DNA from: Halorubrum sp. SD626R
Lineage (GTDB): Archaea > Halobacteriota > Halobacteria > Halobacteriales > Haloferacaceae
Direction of reading: 5' to 3'
Assembly (NCBI RefSeq): GCF_001261915.1
Contig: NZ_CVRT01000076.1
Location: 1 to 54,923, forward strand
Length of the DNA: 54,923 nucleotides
Shown: positions 44,478-50,796 of the stretch, piece after piece
How positions within the stretch are numbered: the stretch's first letter is position 1
Layout: the number at the start of each line of letters is the position of its first letter
Translations under genes and position numbers: made by a program
The notes under the pieces: generated by a model
The model's database searches: none
What the model was told of the DNA's origin: nothing
Seen by the model: only the letters and a program-made list of their open reading frames with translations

Positions 44478-44663
44478 ATGGGCATTCAGAACCGATTCGC
44501 CGACTGTCGCACCGCACAGGAAGGAGACGGTAGTGTGACTGTGACTATTCCGCGACCGCTCGCGGAGGAGTGGGAGATCGAGCAGGGTGATCAGATCCCG
44601 TTCTACGTGGAGGAAGGATCAGATACGGCGGAGATTCGGCGGCCGGCAAAACGAAGCGACTGA
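44478..44663 (+). CDS. AbrB/SpoVT-type DNA-binding protein
   Basis: 61 residues. The swapped-hairpin barrel motif is VTVTIPRPLAEEWEIEQGDQ, with IPFYVEEGSDTAEIRRP closing it. Such proteins serve as antitoxins or transition regulators; here it is divergent from the membrane operon and no toxin gene is adjacent, so it is probably its regulator. Likely leaderless. Confidence 0.8.
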   Translation: MGIQNRFADCRTAQEGDGSVTVTIPRPLAEEWEIEQGDQIPFYVEEGSDTAEIRRPAKRSD

Positions 44664-44695
44664 TAGACTGTTTTTGAATTGAATTTGAGTAGGGT

Positions 44696-45206
44696 GGCTC
44701 TGTTAAAACCCTTGAGTAGTGATATATTTTGGAGTGTTTGCTGACTATAGAGGGCGGGCCTTGTTTAGACGCTCCTGATTTCGTGGGCTAGTGTCTGTAT
44801 CAGCTGAACAGGATCAGTGTATGAAGGCCTCTCTGTTCGATCTCACTCTTCAGACAGCGACCATTCCGTCCGGTCTACGCTGCGTCTAAACAAGGCCCAG
44901 AGGGTGAGTTCAGCACGGCCAATCGGTAGTTTGGTCAGAGATTGGGTCAGACGAGACCAGTTCCCTGAGCAATGAGAAACAGTGAGACGAGGATACCGAG
45001 GAGCCCGAGGAGAACCGAGAGACGGCTTTTCTGGTTTATGCTCAAATTCATTATAGACACTCAATTGTCAATAGTGTTACGACAAGTGGCCTGTATGTAC
45101 ACGCAACTTTTCTACTACCCTTTTGTGTTCGCTGAAGCAGATGACTGACTTGCGCGTTGTATTCAGCAAGCTGTTTGTATCAGCCGCTGAGGATTTCAAT
45201 AGATCC
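44696..45206. mobile_element. degraded insertion sequence or long MITE
   Basis: Left end GGCTCTGTTAAAACCC at 44696; right end GGATTTCAATAGATCC at 45191-45206, whose reverse complement GGATCTATTGAAATCC matches the left end imperfectly. Both resemble GGCTCTGTTGAAATCC at 54870. No transposase remains in the 511 bp. Together with the nested MITE it accounts for the 564-nt gap before the integrase. Confidence 0.6.
44755..44898. mobile_element. MITE nested in the IS remnant
   Basis: Perfect 17-bp inverted ends GGGCCTTGTTTAGACGC (44756-44772) and GCGTCTAAACAAGGCCC (44882-44898). Both sides carry AGAGGG (44749-44754 and 44899-44904), a probable 6-bp target duplication. About 143 bp, non-coding. Confidence 0.85.
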
Positions 45207-45227
45207 AGCGAGGTAGGTTTCTGAGTT

Positions 45228-45833
45228 TTACTCGAATCCAGCCTCTTCGAAGGCATCGTTTACGACCTCAGGCGTCGGTGCGTTCAGGTAAGGCTCGATC
45301 GCTTGGAACGAATCCCACCCGCCGACAGTCATGACGACACGGGGGTTCATTTGCCGGTCAACCAAGAGCCGCTGCGCGAACCGGCGCCGAAGGTCGTGAC
45401 TCGAGACGTGACGGAAGTCCTCGTCGCCCGTCGCATCGGCCGCGCGTTCGGCTGTGCGTTTGACGACCGCTCGGACGCCGCTCTCGGTGAGGTCCACGAT
45501 CGGCTTGTGGCGGCCGACGTCTTCCGACCGGACGTACCGGTGGATGTCGCCCTCGACCTCCCGCGGGAGGTAGGCGTCGCGAGGCTTCCCGCCGCTACCG
45601 GTCGTGTCCTTGCCCTCGGGGACGCGGAGCCGAAAGTGGTCGCCGTCCGGGGTGCGTTTGACGTGCTTCGGCGCGACCTGCGGGATCTCGAAGGCGCGGA
45701 GCCCGACGAAGCCGCCGAGCTGGATCACGAGGTCGTCGCGGTGACTCCCCGCGGCCCGCCGCAGCTCCTCGAGGTCGTCGTCCGTGAGCCAAACACGGTA
45801 GACCTCAGAGTTTCGTGTTGACTCTAATCTCAT
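45228..45833 (-). CDS. tyrosine recombinase/integrase (catalytic domain only)
   Basis: 201 residues. Catalytic residues in order: R46 (GLRAFEIPQ), K75 (VPEGKDTTG), H146-x2-R149 (SSHDLRRRFAQ), W173 in the third-box position, and Tyr182 (EPYLNAP). The N-terminal core-binding domain of longer integrases is absent; short forms of this kind occur in haloarchaeal mobile elements. ATG 45833 overlaps the HNH stop (ATGA). Probably inserts the element at tRNA-Trp. Confidence 0.88.
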   Translation of the reverse strand: MRLESTRNSEVYRVWLTDDDLEELRRAAGSHRDDLVIQLGGFVGLRAFEIPQVAPKHVKRTPDGDHFRLRVPEGKDTTGSGGKPRDAYLPREVEGDIHRYVRSEDVGRHKPIVDLTESGVRAVVKRTAERAADATGDEDFRHVSSHDLRRRFAQRLLVDRQMNPRVVMTVGGWDSFQAIEPYLNAPTPEVVNDAFEEAGFE

Positions 45834-46279
45834 TTCGAAGACCTCTCCTTGTTGTGATGCGCCGAATGTTCTCCACGAGACATTACCTCAATATTCGATG
45901 GACGGTTATCCCACGGAATTGTGTTCTTGTGATGTACAACGTTTCCAGAAACCTTCTCAGCACCATATTCTGAAATCGCTAGCAGACGATGGATTCTGAC
46001 AGAATCGACCCCTCCATTTGGGTTACTTGACCGTGCCCTTGGATATCCGCGAGATGTATCGTACGTTACGCGGTTTACCCGCCTGGCTTCAGCCATTTCT
46101 GCCGGACCGGCATCAGTACGAGTGGGTATGTCAAACCGGTGTAACCATCTCTTTATTGTGTCCTGACCACATCCCAAAATCTCAGAAATTTCTCTTTGAG
46201 TCCTTTGCTCATCGATATACAATTCTTCTAAGCGGTCGCGATCTCTCCAGGGATACTGACCTTCTTCGTGGTTACCCAT
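45830..46279 (-). CDS. HNH endonuclease with N-terminal helix-turn-helix
   Basis: 149 residues. Residues about 15-55 form a helix-turn-helix (RTQREISEILGCGQDTIKRW). The C-terminal part holds the HNH motif: IHRLLAISEYG, VVHHKNTIPWDNRPSN, and SRGEHSAHHNK. Homing-type nucleases of this layout are common in mobile DNA. GC content is clearly lower than in the integrase it overlaps, so it was probably acquired separately. Confidence 0.85.
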   Translation of the reverse strand: MGNHEEGQYPWRDRDRLEELYIDEQRTQREISEILGCGQDTIKRWLHRFDIPTRTDAGPAEMAEARRVNRVTYDTSRGYPRARSSNPNGGVDSVRIHRLLAISEYGAEKVSGNVVHHKNTIPWDNRPSNIEVMSRGEHSAHHNKERSSK

Positions 46280-46308
46280 GTGAGCTTCCTAAACAAGCTC
46301 TCACTTAA
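46280..46308. promoter_or_regulatory. imperfect inverted repeat before the HNH gene
   Basis: GTGAGCTT and AAGCTCTCAC face each other around CCTAAAC, directly upstream of ATG 46279. Confidence 0.35.
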
Positions 46309-46366
46309 TGCGGCAGAACCCAGCCGGTGATCGGCGTGATCGGGCCGCTTTCGGGGGTTTGTTTAT

Positions 46367-46385
46367 CGACTTGTATAACAAGTCG
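46367..46385. promoter_or_regulatory. perfect 8-bp inverted repeat, operator or terminator
   Basis: CGACTTGT-ATA-ACAAGTCG, just 4 nt past the hicA stop and upstream of the HNH/integrase genes. Without a T run; more like an operator. Confidence 0.45.
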
Positions 46386-46389
46386 TGAA

Positions 46390-46641
46390 TCAACGATGCT
46401 CGTCGATCCACTCGCACCACGCGTGGAAGTCGTCGGCGCCGCACTGGTCAGCGATCGACTGTAGTGTTCCGGTAGGGATCTCGTCTTCGGACGCCATCGG
46501 AACAGTCACGATCCGAACCTCGCCCGTGTCTGGTGACTCGTACCGCATCTTCAGGTGACTGCCGACTCGACCGACGCGCTTGTAGCCGAAGTCGTGGAGT
46601 ACCGACGCGATCTCACGTCCGGAAAAGTTCGTCCGGACCAT
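46390..46641 (-). CDS. hicA: HicA family toxin (mRNA interferase)
   Basis: 83 residues, one double-stranded-RNA-binding-like fold. Features: FSGREIASVLHDFGYKRVGR, then GSHLKMRYESPDTG with the catalytic His29, and VTVPMASEDEIPTGTLQSIA. HicA toxins cleave mRNA. It directly follows hicB with no gap, the antitoxin-first order. Confidence 0.92.
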   Translation of the reverse strand: MVRTNFSGREIASVLHDFGYKRVGRVGSHLKMRYESPDTGEVRIVTVPMASEDEIPTGTLQSIADQCGADDFHAWCEWIDEHR

Positions 46642-46902
46642 TCACTCCATGAACTCAGGAAGATCCTCGTCGCCGGGCTCCGCGTTCTCGAGGCCCCACT
46701 CTTCGAGGTCCTCTTCGGTCACGGGCTCGCCGCCGCCTTCGTGAAGCTCGATCGCCTCCGCGAGCATCCGGAGGGCTTCTGCCTTCGTCTCGCCGAACGA
46801 CGCGACACCAGTCTCGATGTCCTTCGCGGTGATCGAGCCGTCATCCTCGTGAATGAACTCGACCCCCTCTCCGTTGGACGGGTCGCGTGTCGCACTCGCC
46901 AT
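46642..46902 (-). CDS. hicB: HicB family antitoxin
   Basis: 86 residues. Partial RNase-H-like fold: GVEFIHEDDGSITAKDIETG, ASFGETKAEALRMLAEAIEL, then an acidic tail (EEDLEEWGLENAEPGDEDLP) instead of a DNA-binding helix-turn-helix. Neutralises HicA. Divergent from orc, 97 nt apart. Confidence 0.9.
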   Translation of the reverse strand: MASATRDPSNGEGVEFIHEDDGSITAKDIETGVASFGETKAEALRMLAEAIELHEGGGEPVTEEDLEEWGLENAEPGDEDLPEFME

Positions 46903-46955
46903 ACCCCTCTTTCGCGGACCCCTCGAATAAGCGTTCTGTCGTTATTGAATCATCC

Positions 46956-46984
46956 GGAACCGTTCGGAACACTCGGGGGTCGGC
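46956..46984. promoter_or_regulatory. candidate origin-recognition-like repeat before orc
   Basis: CCGGAACCGTTCGGAAC followed by ACTCGGGGGTCGG. Inverted CGGAAC/GTTCG halves next to a G string resemble the layout of haloarchaeal ORB elements, but the core is not a clear match. A related 10-bp repeat occurs at 49582. Confidence 0.35.
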
Positions 46985-46999
46985 TTATGTTTCCCCGCC

Positions 47000-48049
47000 A
47001 TGACCGATTCAGACGTGATACGCGACGGAAGGATCTTCGGCGACGATCACCTGCCCTCCCCGATTGTCGGCCGGAATAGCCACATGAATGAGGTGACGAA
47101 CGCCCTCGCGCCGATCGAAGACGGGCTTCGTGCCGAGAACTGCTTCCTGTTCGGCCCCTCCGGTGTCGGGAAGACGACCGTCGCGAGAGCCGCCGTTCGC
47201 GAGCTCCGGCAGGAAGTCCTCGAAGTCCCCCACGCCTACGTTAACTGTTGGCGGGACTACACTAGGAACGCGGTGCTTGAACAGCTCGCTCGGGACCTGG
47301 TCGGCGCGGCGCTTCCGCGATCGTCCTCGACCAGCCGGCTCATCGACCTGATCACGAACAACCTCCGCGGCCCGGGCGTCGTCATCCTCGACGAGGTCGA
47401 CCAGCTCCGCGGGACCGAGGTGCTCTACGACCTCCACGATATCCACGGACTCTCGTGGATCGGCATCGCGAACCGCGAGGTCGACCTCCTCGCCGACCTC
47501 GACGACCGGATCACCTCGCGGATCAGCGTCGCCTACCGAGTTCGGTTCGACACCTACGGCGAAGACACTATCACGAAAATCCTCACCCGCCGAGCTCGCG
47601 GGGGACTCAACCCCGGTGCCGTCAACGAAGACATTCTTAGGCGTATCGCACGCCTCTCTGAAGGAGACGCGCGCCAGGCGATCACAGCGCTGCGAGTTGG
47701 GGCGCAGATGGCCAGTCGCGAGGGGCTCTCGACGATCCCCGCCCGACTCGTCGATGACGCGGTCGCCGACGCCGAGCAAGAAGTCCGCCAGAAAACGATC
47801 TCAAAACTGAACACCCATCAGCGGGCACTGTACGAGGTCCTCGCCGAGGAGGACGGCCTCATACAGAAGGAACTGTACGCGCGGTACCAGGAAACCCACG
47901 ATGACCCGGTGACACTACGGTACCTCCGGGAGAACCATTTACCGAAGCTAGATCACTACAACCTCGTTGATGTCGAGCAGCGTGGCGGGACGAAGCGCTA
48001 CAGTCTCGTGGGGGTTGACAGCCAAGACGATACTCTCAGCAAATCCTAG
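47000..48049 (+). CDS. orc: Orc1/Cdc6 replication initiator
   Basis: 349 residues. AAA+ part: Walker A GPSGVGKTTVAR at about 50, Walker B VILDEVDQLRG at 128, and sensor 1 WIGIANREVDLLADLDDRIT. The lid domain carries RLSEGDARQAITALRVGA. A C-terminal winged helix runs from about 280 (HQRALYEVLAEEDGLIQKEL). Shorter than the chromosomal family (about 400), as in plasmid-type Orc proteins. It suggests the island has, or had, its own replication origin. Confidence 0.93.
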   Translation: MTDSDVIRDGRIFGDDHLPSPIVGRNSHMNEVTNALAPIEDGLRAENCFLFGPSGVGKTTVARAAVRELRQEVLEVPHAYVNCWRDYTRNAVLEQLARDLVGAALPRSSSTSRLIDLITNNLRGPGVVILDEVDQLRGTEVLYDLHDIHGLSWIGIANREVDLLADLDDRITSRISVAYRVRFDTYGEDTITKILTRRARGGLNPGAVNEDILRRIARLSEGDARQAITALRVGAQMASREGLSTIPARLVDDAVADAEQEVRQKTISKLNTHQRALYEVLAEEDGLIQKELYARYQETHDDPVTLRYLRENHLPKLDHYNLVDVEQRGGTKRYSLVGVDSQDDTLSKS

Positions 48050-48110
48050 TCATGCAATGATTCTGGTTCTGAGTCTTCATTCCAGCTGTGTTTGCATAAC
48101 CCGCGGGCGG

Positions 48111-49379
48111 TTATACCTGCTCGCGGGCGCCTAAGACGTAGCCGAGGAACACAATCATCGTTGTGCCCAAGAAGGTCTCAATTCCGGCGACTACACGCAT
48201 CAGACCCGGATCTGGATCTCCAGGTGGTGACGTCGTAAATGTAACTACACTGTAATATAGGCTTCTACCGAGACTCATCTCACTCGTTGAGTACACCACT
48301 GCTGAACCGAGAAACAGCGCTATCATGACGAGGATCACCGGACGTAAGTCCACACCATAACCGGTTGTCAACCGCGATAGAAGCGATCCCAGCCAAGCTA
48401 CTGTGCCTTGAATTGTATCATCAGCCTTGGCCTCACGGCGGCGAGCACGTCGCTCTCGCGAGCGGGCTTTCCTAGCTTGGCTAATGAGCCCGTTGTTACT
48501 GTACACAGTTTTGAGTTCGTTATTTGCCCTCGCTATCGCATCATAACGATCAGTGGGATCGGTGAGAGAATTCGTCTCTTCGTCATCTGCTAGTTGTTCA
48601 ATACGTTCCTTCGGCGCATCAAACGCGGTTTCTCGGGAGACTAATACTCCTGAAAGAGATGTGTTCCATAGAAGCACATCCTCTAGCTGAGAGCGCGTTA
48701 GATTGGCCGTAGAGATGTCTGCACCAGCTATGTCGGCCTTCGAAAGGTCGGCGTCACGAAGATTGGCACCCACGAGGTCAGCGTTTCGCAAGTTGGCTTC
48801 TATGAGATCGGCGTTGCGAAGGTTCGTCTCTGAAAGACCAGTACGGGAGAGATCAGCCTCCGAGAGGTTGGCATGATAAAGATCGGTTTCAAAAAGATCG
48901 GCTTTACGGAGGGTGGCTTCCGAAAGGTTGGCGTTACGCAGAGTAGCTTCTGGGAGGTCAGCGCGGTATAAATCAACCTCTGAAAGATCAGCACCAACTA
49001 GTGTGGCCTCCGAGAGGTCTGCATGATACAGATCAGCATCTATAAGATCGGCTCCTTCCAGAGTGGCCGCAGAGAGGTCTGCATCAATTAGGTTGGCCCC
49101 CGAAAGATCGGAGTCACGCAGATCAGCATCCGCCAAGTTGGCTCGATATAGATCAGCATCTGTGAGATCAGCACCTGATAGAGTGGCCCCAGTGAGATCG
49201 GCCTCAACTAGGACAGAACCCGTGATATCCGCATTTCGCAGGTCGGCTTCCGAGAGGTTTGCTCCCATAAGCGCGGCATCCGAGAGATCAGCGCCCCCGA
49301 GGTCAGCACCTGATTCAATATCCCCGGGTGACACAGCCGAATCGTTAGGGATCTCATACTCGGAGCTGCCCATACTCAC
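48111..49379 (-). CDS. pentapeptide-repeat protein fused to a two-span ion-channel domain
   Basis: 422 residues. Residues about 24-235 are some forty A(D/N)LxxA pentapeptides (LGGADLSDAALMGANLSEAD), forming a right-handed beta-helix. A charged linker (RKARSRERRARRREAKADDT) follows. Then comes a K-channel-like pore module near 345-420: span PVILVMIALFLGSAVVYSTS, pore SLYYSVVTFTTSPPGDPDPG, and span ETFLGTTMIVFLGYVLGA. The filter TTSPPGD departs from the usual TTVGYGD. Low GC for the region. Likely membrane-bound; sensing or defence role is conjecture. Confidence 0.85.
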   Translation of the reverse strand: MSMGSSEYEIPNDSAVSPGDIESGADLGGADLSDAALMGANLSEADLRNADITGSVLVEADLTGATLSGADLTDADLYRANLADADLRDSDLSGANLIDADLSAATLEGADLIDADLYHADLSEATLVGADLSEVDLYRADLPEATLRNANLSEATLRKADLFETDLYHANLSEADLSRTGLSETNLRNADLIEANLRNADLVGANLRDADLSKADIAGADISTANLTRSQLEDVLLWNTSLSGVLVSRETAFDAPKERIEQLADDEETNSLTDPTDRYDAIARANNELKTVYSNNGLISQARKARSRERRARRREAKADDTIQGTVAWLGSLLSRLTTGYGVDLRPVILVMIALFLGSAVVYSTSEMSLGRSLYYSVVTFTTSPPGDPDPGLMRVVAGIETFLGTTMIVFLGYVLGAREQV

Positions 49380-49644
49380 ATTTCACTCAGGATCACAATA
49401 ATAACCTAGGGTATAATTCGACTGAAATATATCTCCGAGTTTATCGGCCGATCACGTCAGCAGAATGTTGTGATCAGTGGGCGTCATATAGCGGGACTAA
49501 CACAATACGATGTCGACCGGTTCGGACATCTGGAACCCATCCCGAAGACGACAAACTACATGACCGCGTGCCGCTTACCGGCGTCCGGAACCGTCCGGAA
49601 CCGTCCGGGTCAGACTAAACCGGAACCGACAACCAGCGAGCAGT
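49380..49644. promoter_or_regulatory. intergenic region with AT-rich promoter
   Basis: 265 nt. AACCTAGGGTATAATTCGA and TGAAATATATCTCC (about 49408-49436) are AT-rich and could serve the pentapeptide gene. At 49582-49609 there are three tandem 10-bp units (GTCCGGAACC). An ORF across 49470-49676 looks random. Confidence 0.4.
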
Positions 49645-49962
49645 ATGGCTTCGAAGCAGCCGGTTCACGACGGTAACGCACAGACGACGGAGTTCGACGT
49701 CAACCTCGCCGACGAGCGGATTCGCGGTCGCAGCCCCAACCACGCTCGTGCGGTCGTCAGCGTCGACGCGAACTCCACGCTCCGCGTCGAGATCGAGGCG
49801 GCGAACCAGCTCGACTGGCAGCTCGACGCGCGGATGGTGAACGGCACGCTCGACGTCACGCGGACCTTCTGCGAGGGCCACAGTGCTCACGACGTCGACA
49901 TGCCGGAGTGGGTGGAGCGCGTCGCGGACCTAGTCGGCGAGCGGCTCGACGGGGGCACCTGA
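49645..49962 (+). CDS. hypothetical protein coupled to the adenine methylase
   Basis: 105 residues: TTEFDVNLADERIRGRSPNH, RVEIEAANQLDWQLDARMVN, and CEGHSAHDVDMPEWVERVAD. No domain recognised. The stop and next start share bases (TGATG), so it is co-translated with the methylase; a regulator or small subunit is possible. Confidence 0.65.
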   Translation: MASKQPVHDGNAQTTEFDVNLADERIRGRSPNHARAVVSVDANSTLRVEIEAANQLDWQLDARMVNGTLDVTRTFCEGHSAHDVDMPEWVERVADLVGERLDGGT

Positions 49963-50750
49963 TGGCAGACGCCGTATTCCCGTTCCCCGGTGGGAAGAGT
50001 CGCTTCGCGTCGTGGATCCTCGACCAGGTCCCGGAGCACGCCTGCTTCGTGGAAGTCTTCGGGGGCGCCGCCGGCGTGCTCGCGAACAAGGACCCAGACA
50101 CGAGCGACGTCGAGGTGTACAACGACCGCGACGGCGACCTCGTGCAGTTCTTCGAGGTCCTTCGCGACCGCTCCGGAGAGCTGATCGAGTGGCTCGAAGC
50201 GACGCCGTACTCGCGGGAGCTCCACGACGAGTGGGCGCACAAGTTCTACCACGGCTACCGGCCCAGCGACCCGATCGAGCGCGCCGGGCAGTTCTTCTAC
50301 CTCCGGTATACGCAGTGGGGCGCGAAGTACGAGGCCCCAGCCGGGTTCGGGACCTCCAAGGTCCGAAGCCGGGCTCTGTCGTACGCGAACAAGGTCGACC
50401 GCCTCGACGAGTTCGCGGAGCGATTTGGGGACGTGGTCGTCGAGAACCTCGACTGGGCCGACGTCTTCGAGAAGTACGACAGCGAGGACACCGTATTCTA
50501 CTGTGACCCCCCGTACGTCGGCTACGAGGACTACTACCTCGTGAACACGATTGACCACGAGGCGCTCGTTGACGGGCTCGCAGGGTTGGAGGGCGACTGG
50601 ATCTGTTCGTACGAGGACCTACCGGAGACGTTCGAGGACGTGTACGTGCTCGACCGCGACGAGAAGCGGTTCATCAACAGCGGGAAGCGTGGCGAGGCGA
50701 AGGACGCGAAAGAGCGGTTGGTGATAAATTTCGACCCGGAGGGGGTGTGA
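49962..50750 (+). CDS. dam: DNA adenine (N6) methyltransferase, Dam/D12 class
   Basis: 262 residues. Motif I FPFPGGKSRFASWI at residue 6, then FVEVFGGAAGVLANK, catalytic DPPY at about 180 (TVFYCDPPYVGYED) and the closing SYEDLPETFEDV. ATG 49962 preferred over an in-frame upstream start. It has no cognate nuclease next to it, so it looks like an orphan or phage-type Dam, or a protection partner; it converges on hsdR. Confidence 0.93.
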   Translation: MADAVFPFPGGKSRFASWILDQVPEHACFVEVFGGAAGVLANKDPDTSDVEVYNDRDGDLVQFFEVLRDRSGELIEWLEATPYSRELHDEWAHKFYHGYRPSDPIERAGQFFYLRYTQWGAKYEAPAGFGTSKVRSRALSYANKVDRLDEFAERFGDVVVENLDWADVFEKYDSEDTVFYCDPPYVGYEDYYLVNTIDHEALVDGLAGLEGDWICSYEDLPETFEDVYVLDRDEKRFINSGKRGEAKDAKERLVINFDPEGV

Positions 50751-50796
50751 ACCAAGAAGAGACGTGCTGAGAGGACGAGACCACTGTTCGACTACC

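Larger units (their letters stand above)
29482..46279. mobile_element. integrated virus- or plasmid-vesicle-like element (right boundary uncertain)
   Basis: From the tRNA-Trp end to the tyrosine recombinase and HNH genes. It contains a rightward early-type operon of zinc-ribbon genes, a long leftward operon of envelope-like membrane proteins with a P-loop ATPase, an AbrB-type regulator, and an integrase. The organisation resembles pleolipovirus proviruses and the vesicle plasmid pR1SE of Halorubrum by recall of gene types, not by a database search. Orc1/Cdc6, HicAB and restriction genes to its right may be part of the same larger island. Confidence 0.65.

Noticed and set aside
44843..45064. 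73-codon ORF in the MITE region
   Set aside because: Runs across MITE end and IS remnant; no transposase motif.
48720..49320. Regular 15-nt periodicity that could be taken for a repeat array or CRISPR
   Set aside because: It encodes the pentapeptide repeats; no constant repeat with unique spacers. No CRISPR array was seen anywhere in the window.
49470..49676. 68-codon ORF (begins MISGRHIAGLTQYDVDRFGH)
   Set aside because: Mixed composition, spans the tandem repeats and overlaps the start of the 49645 gene in another frame.
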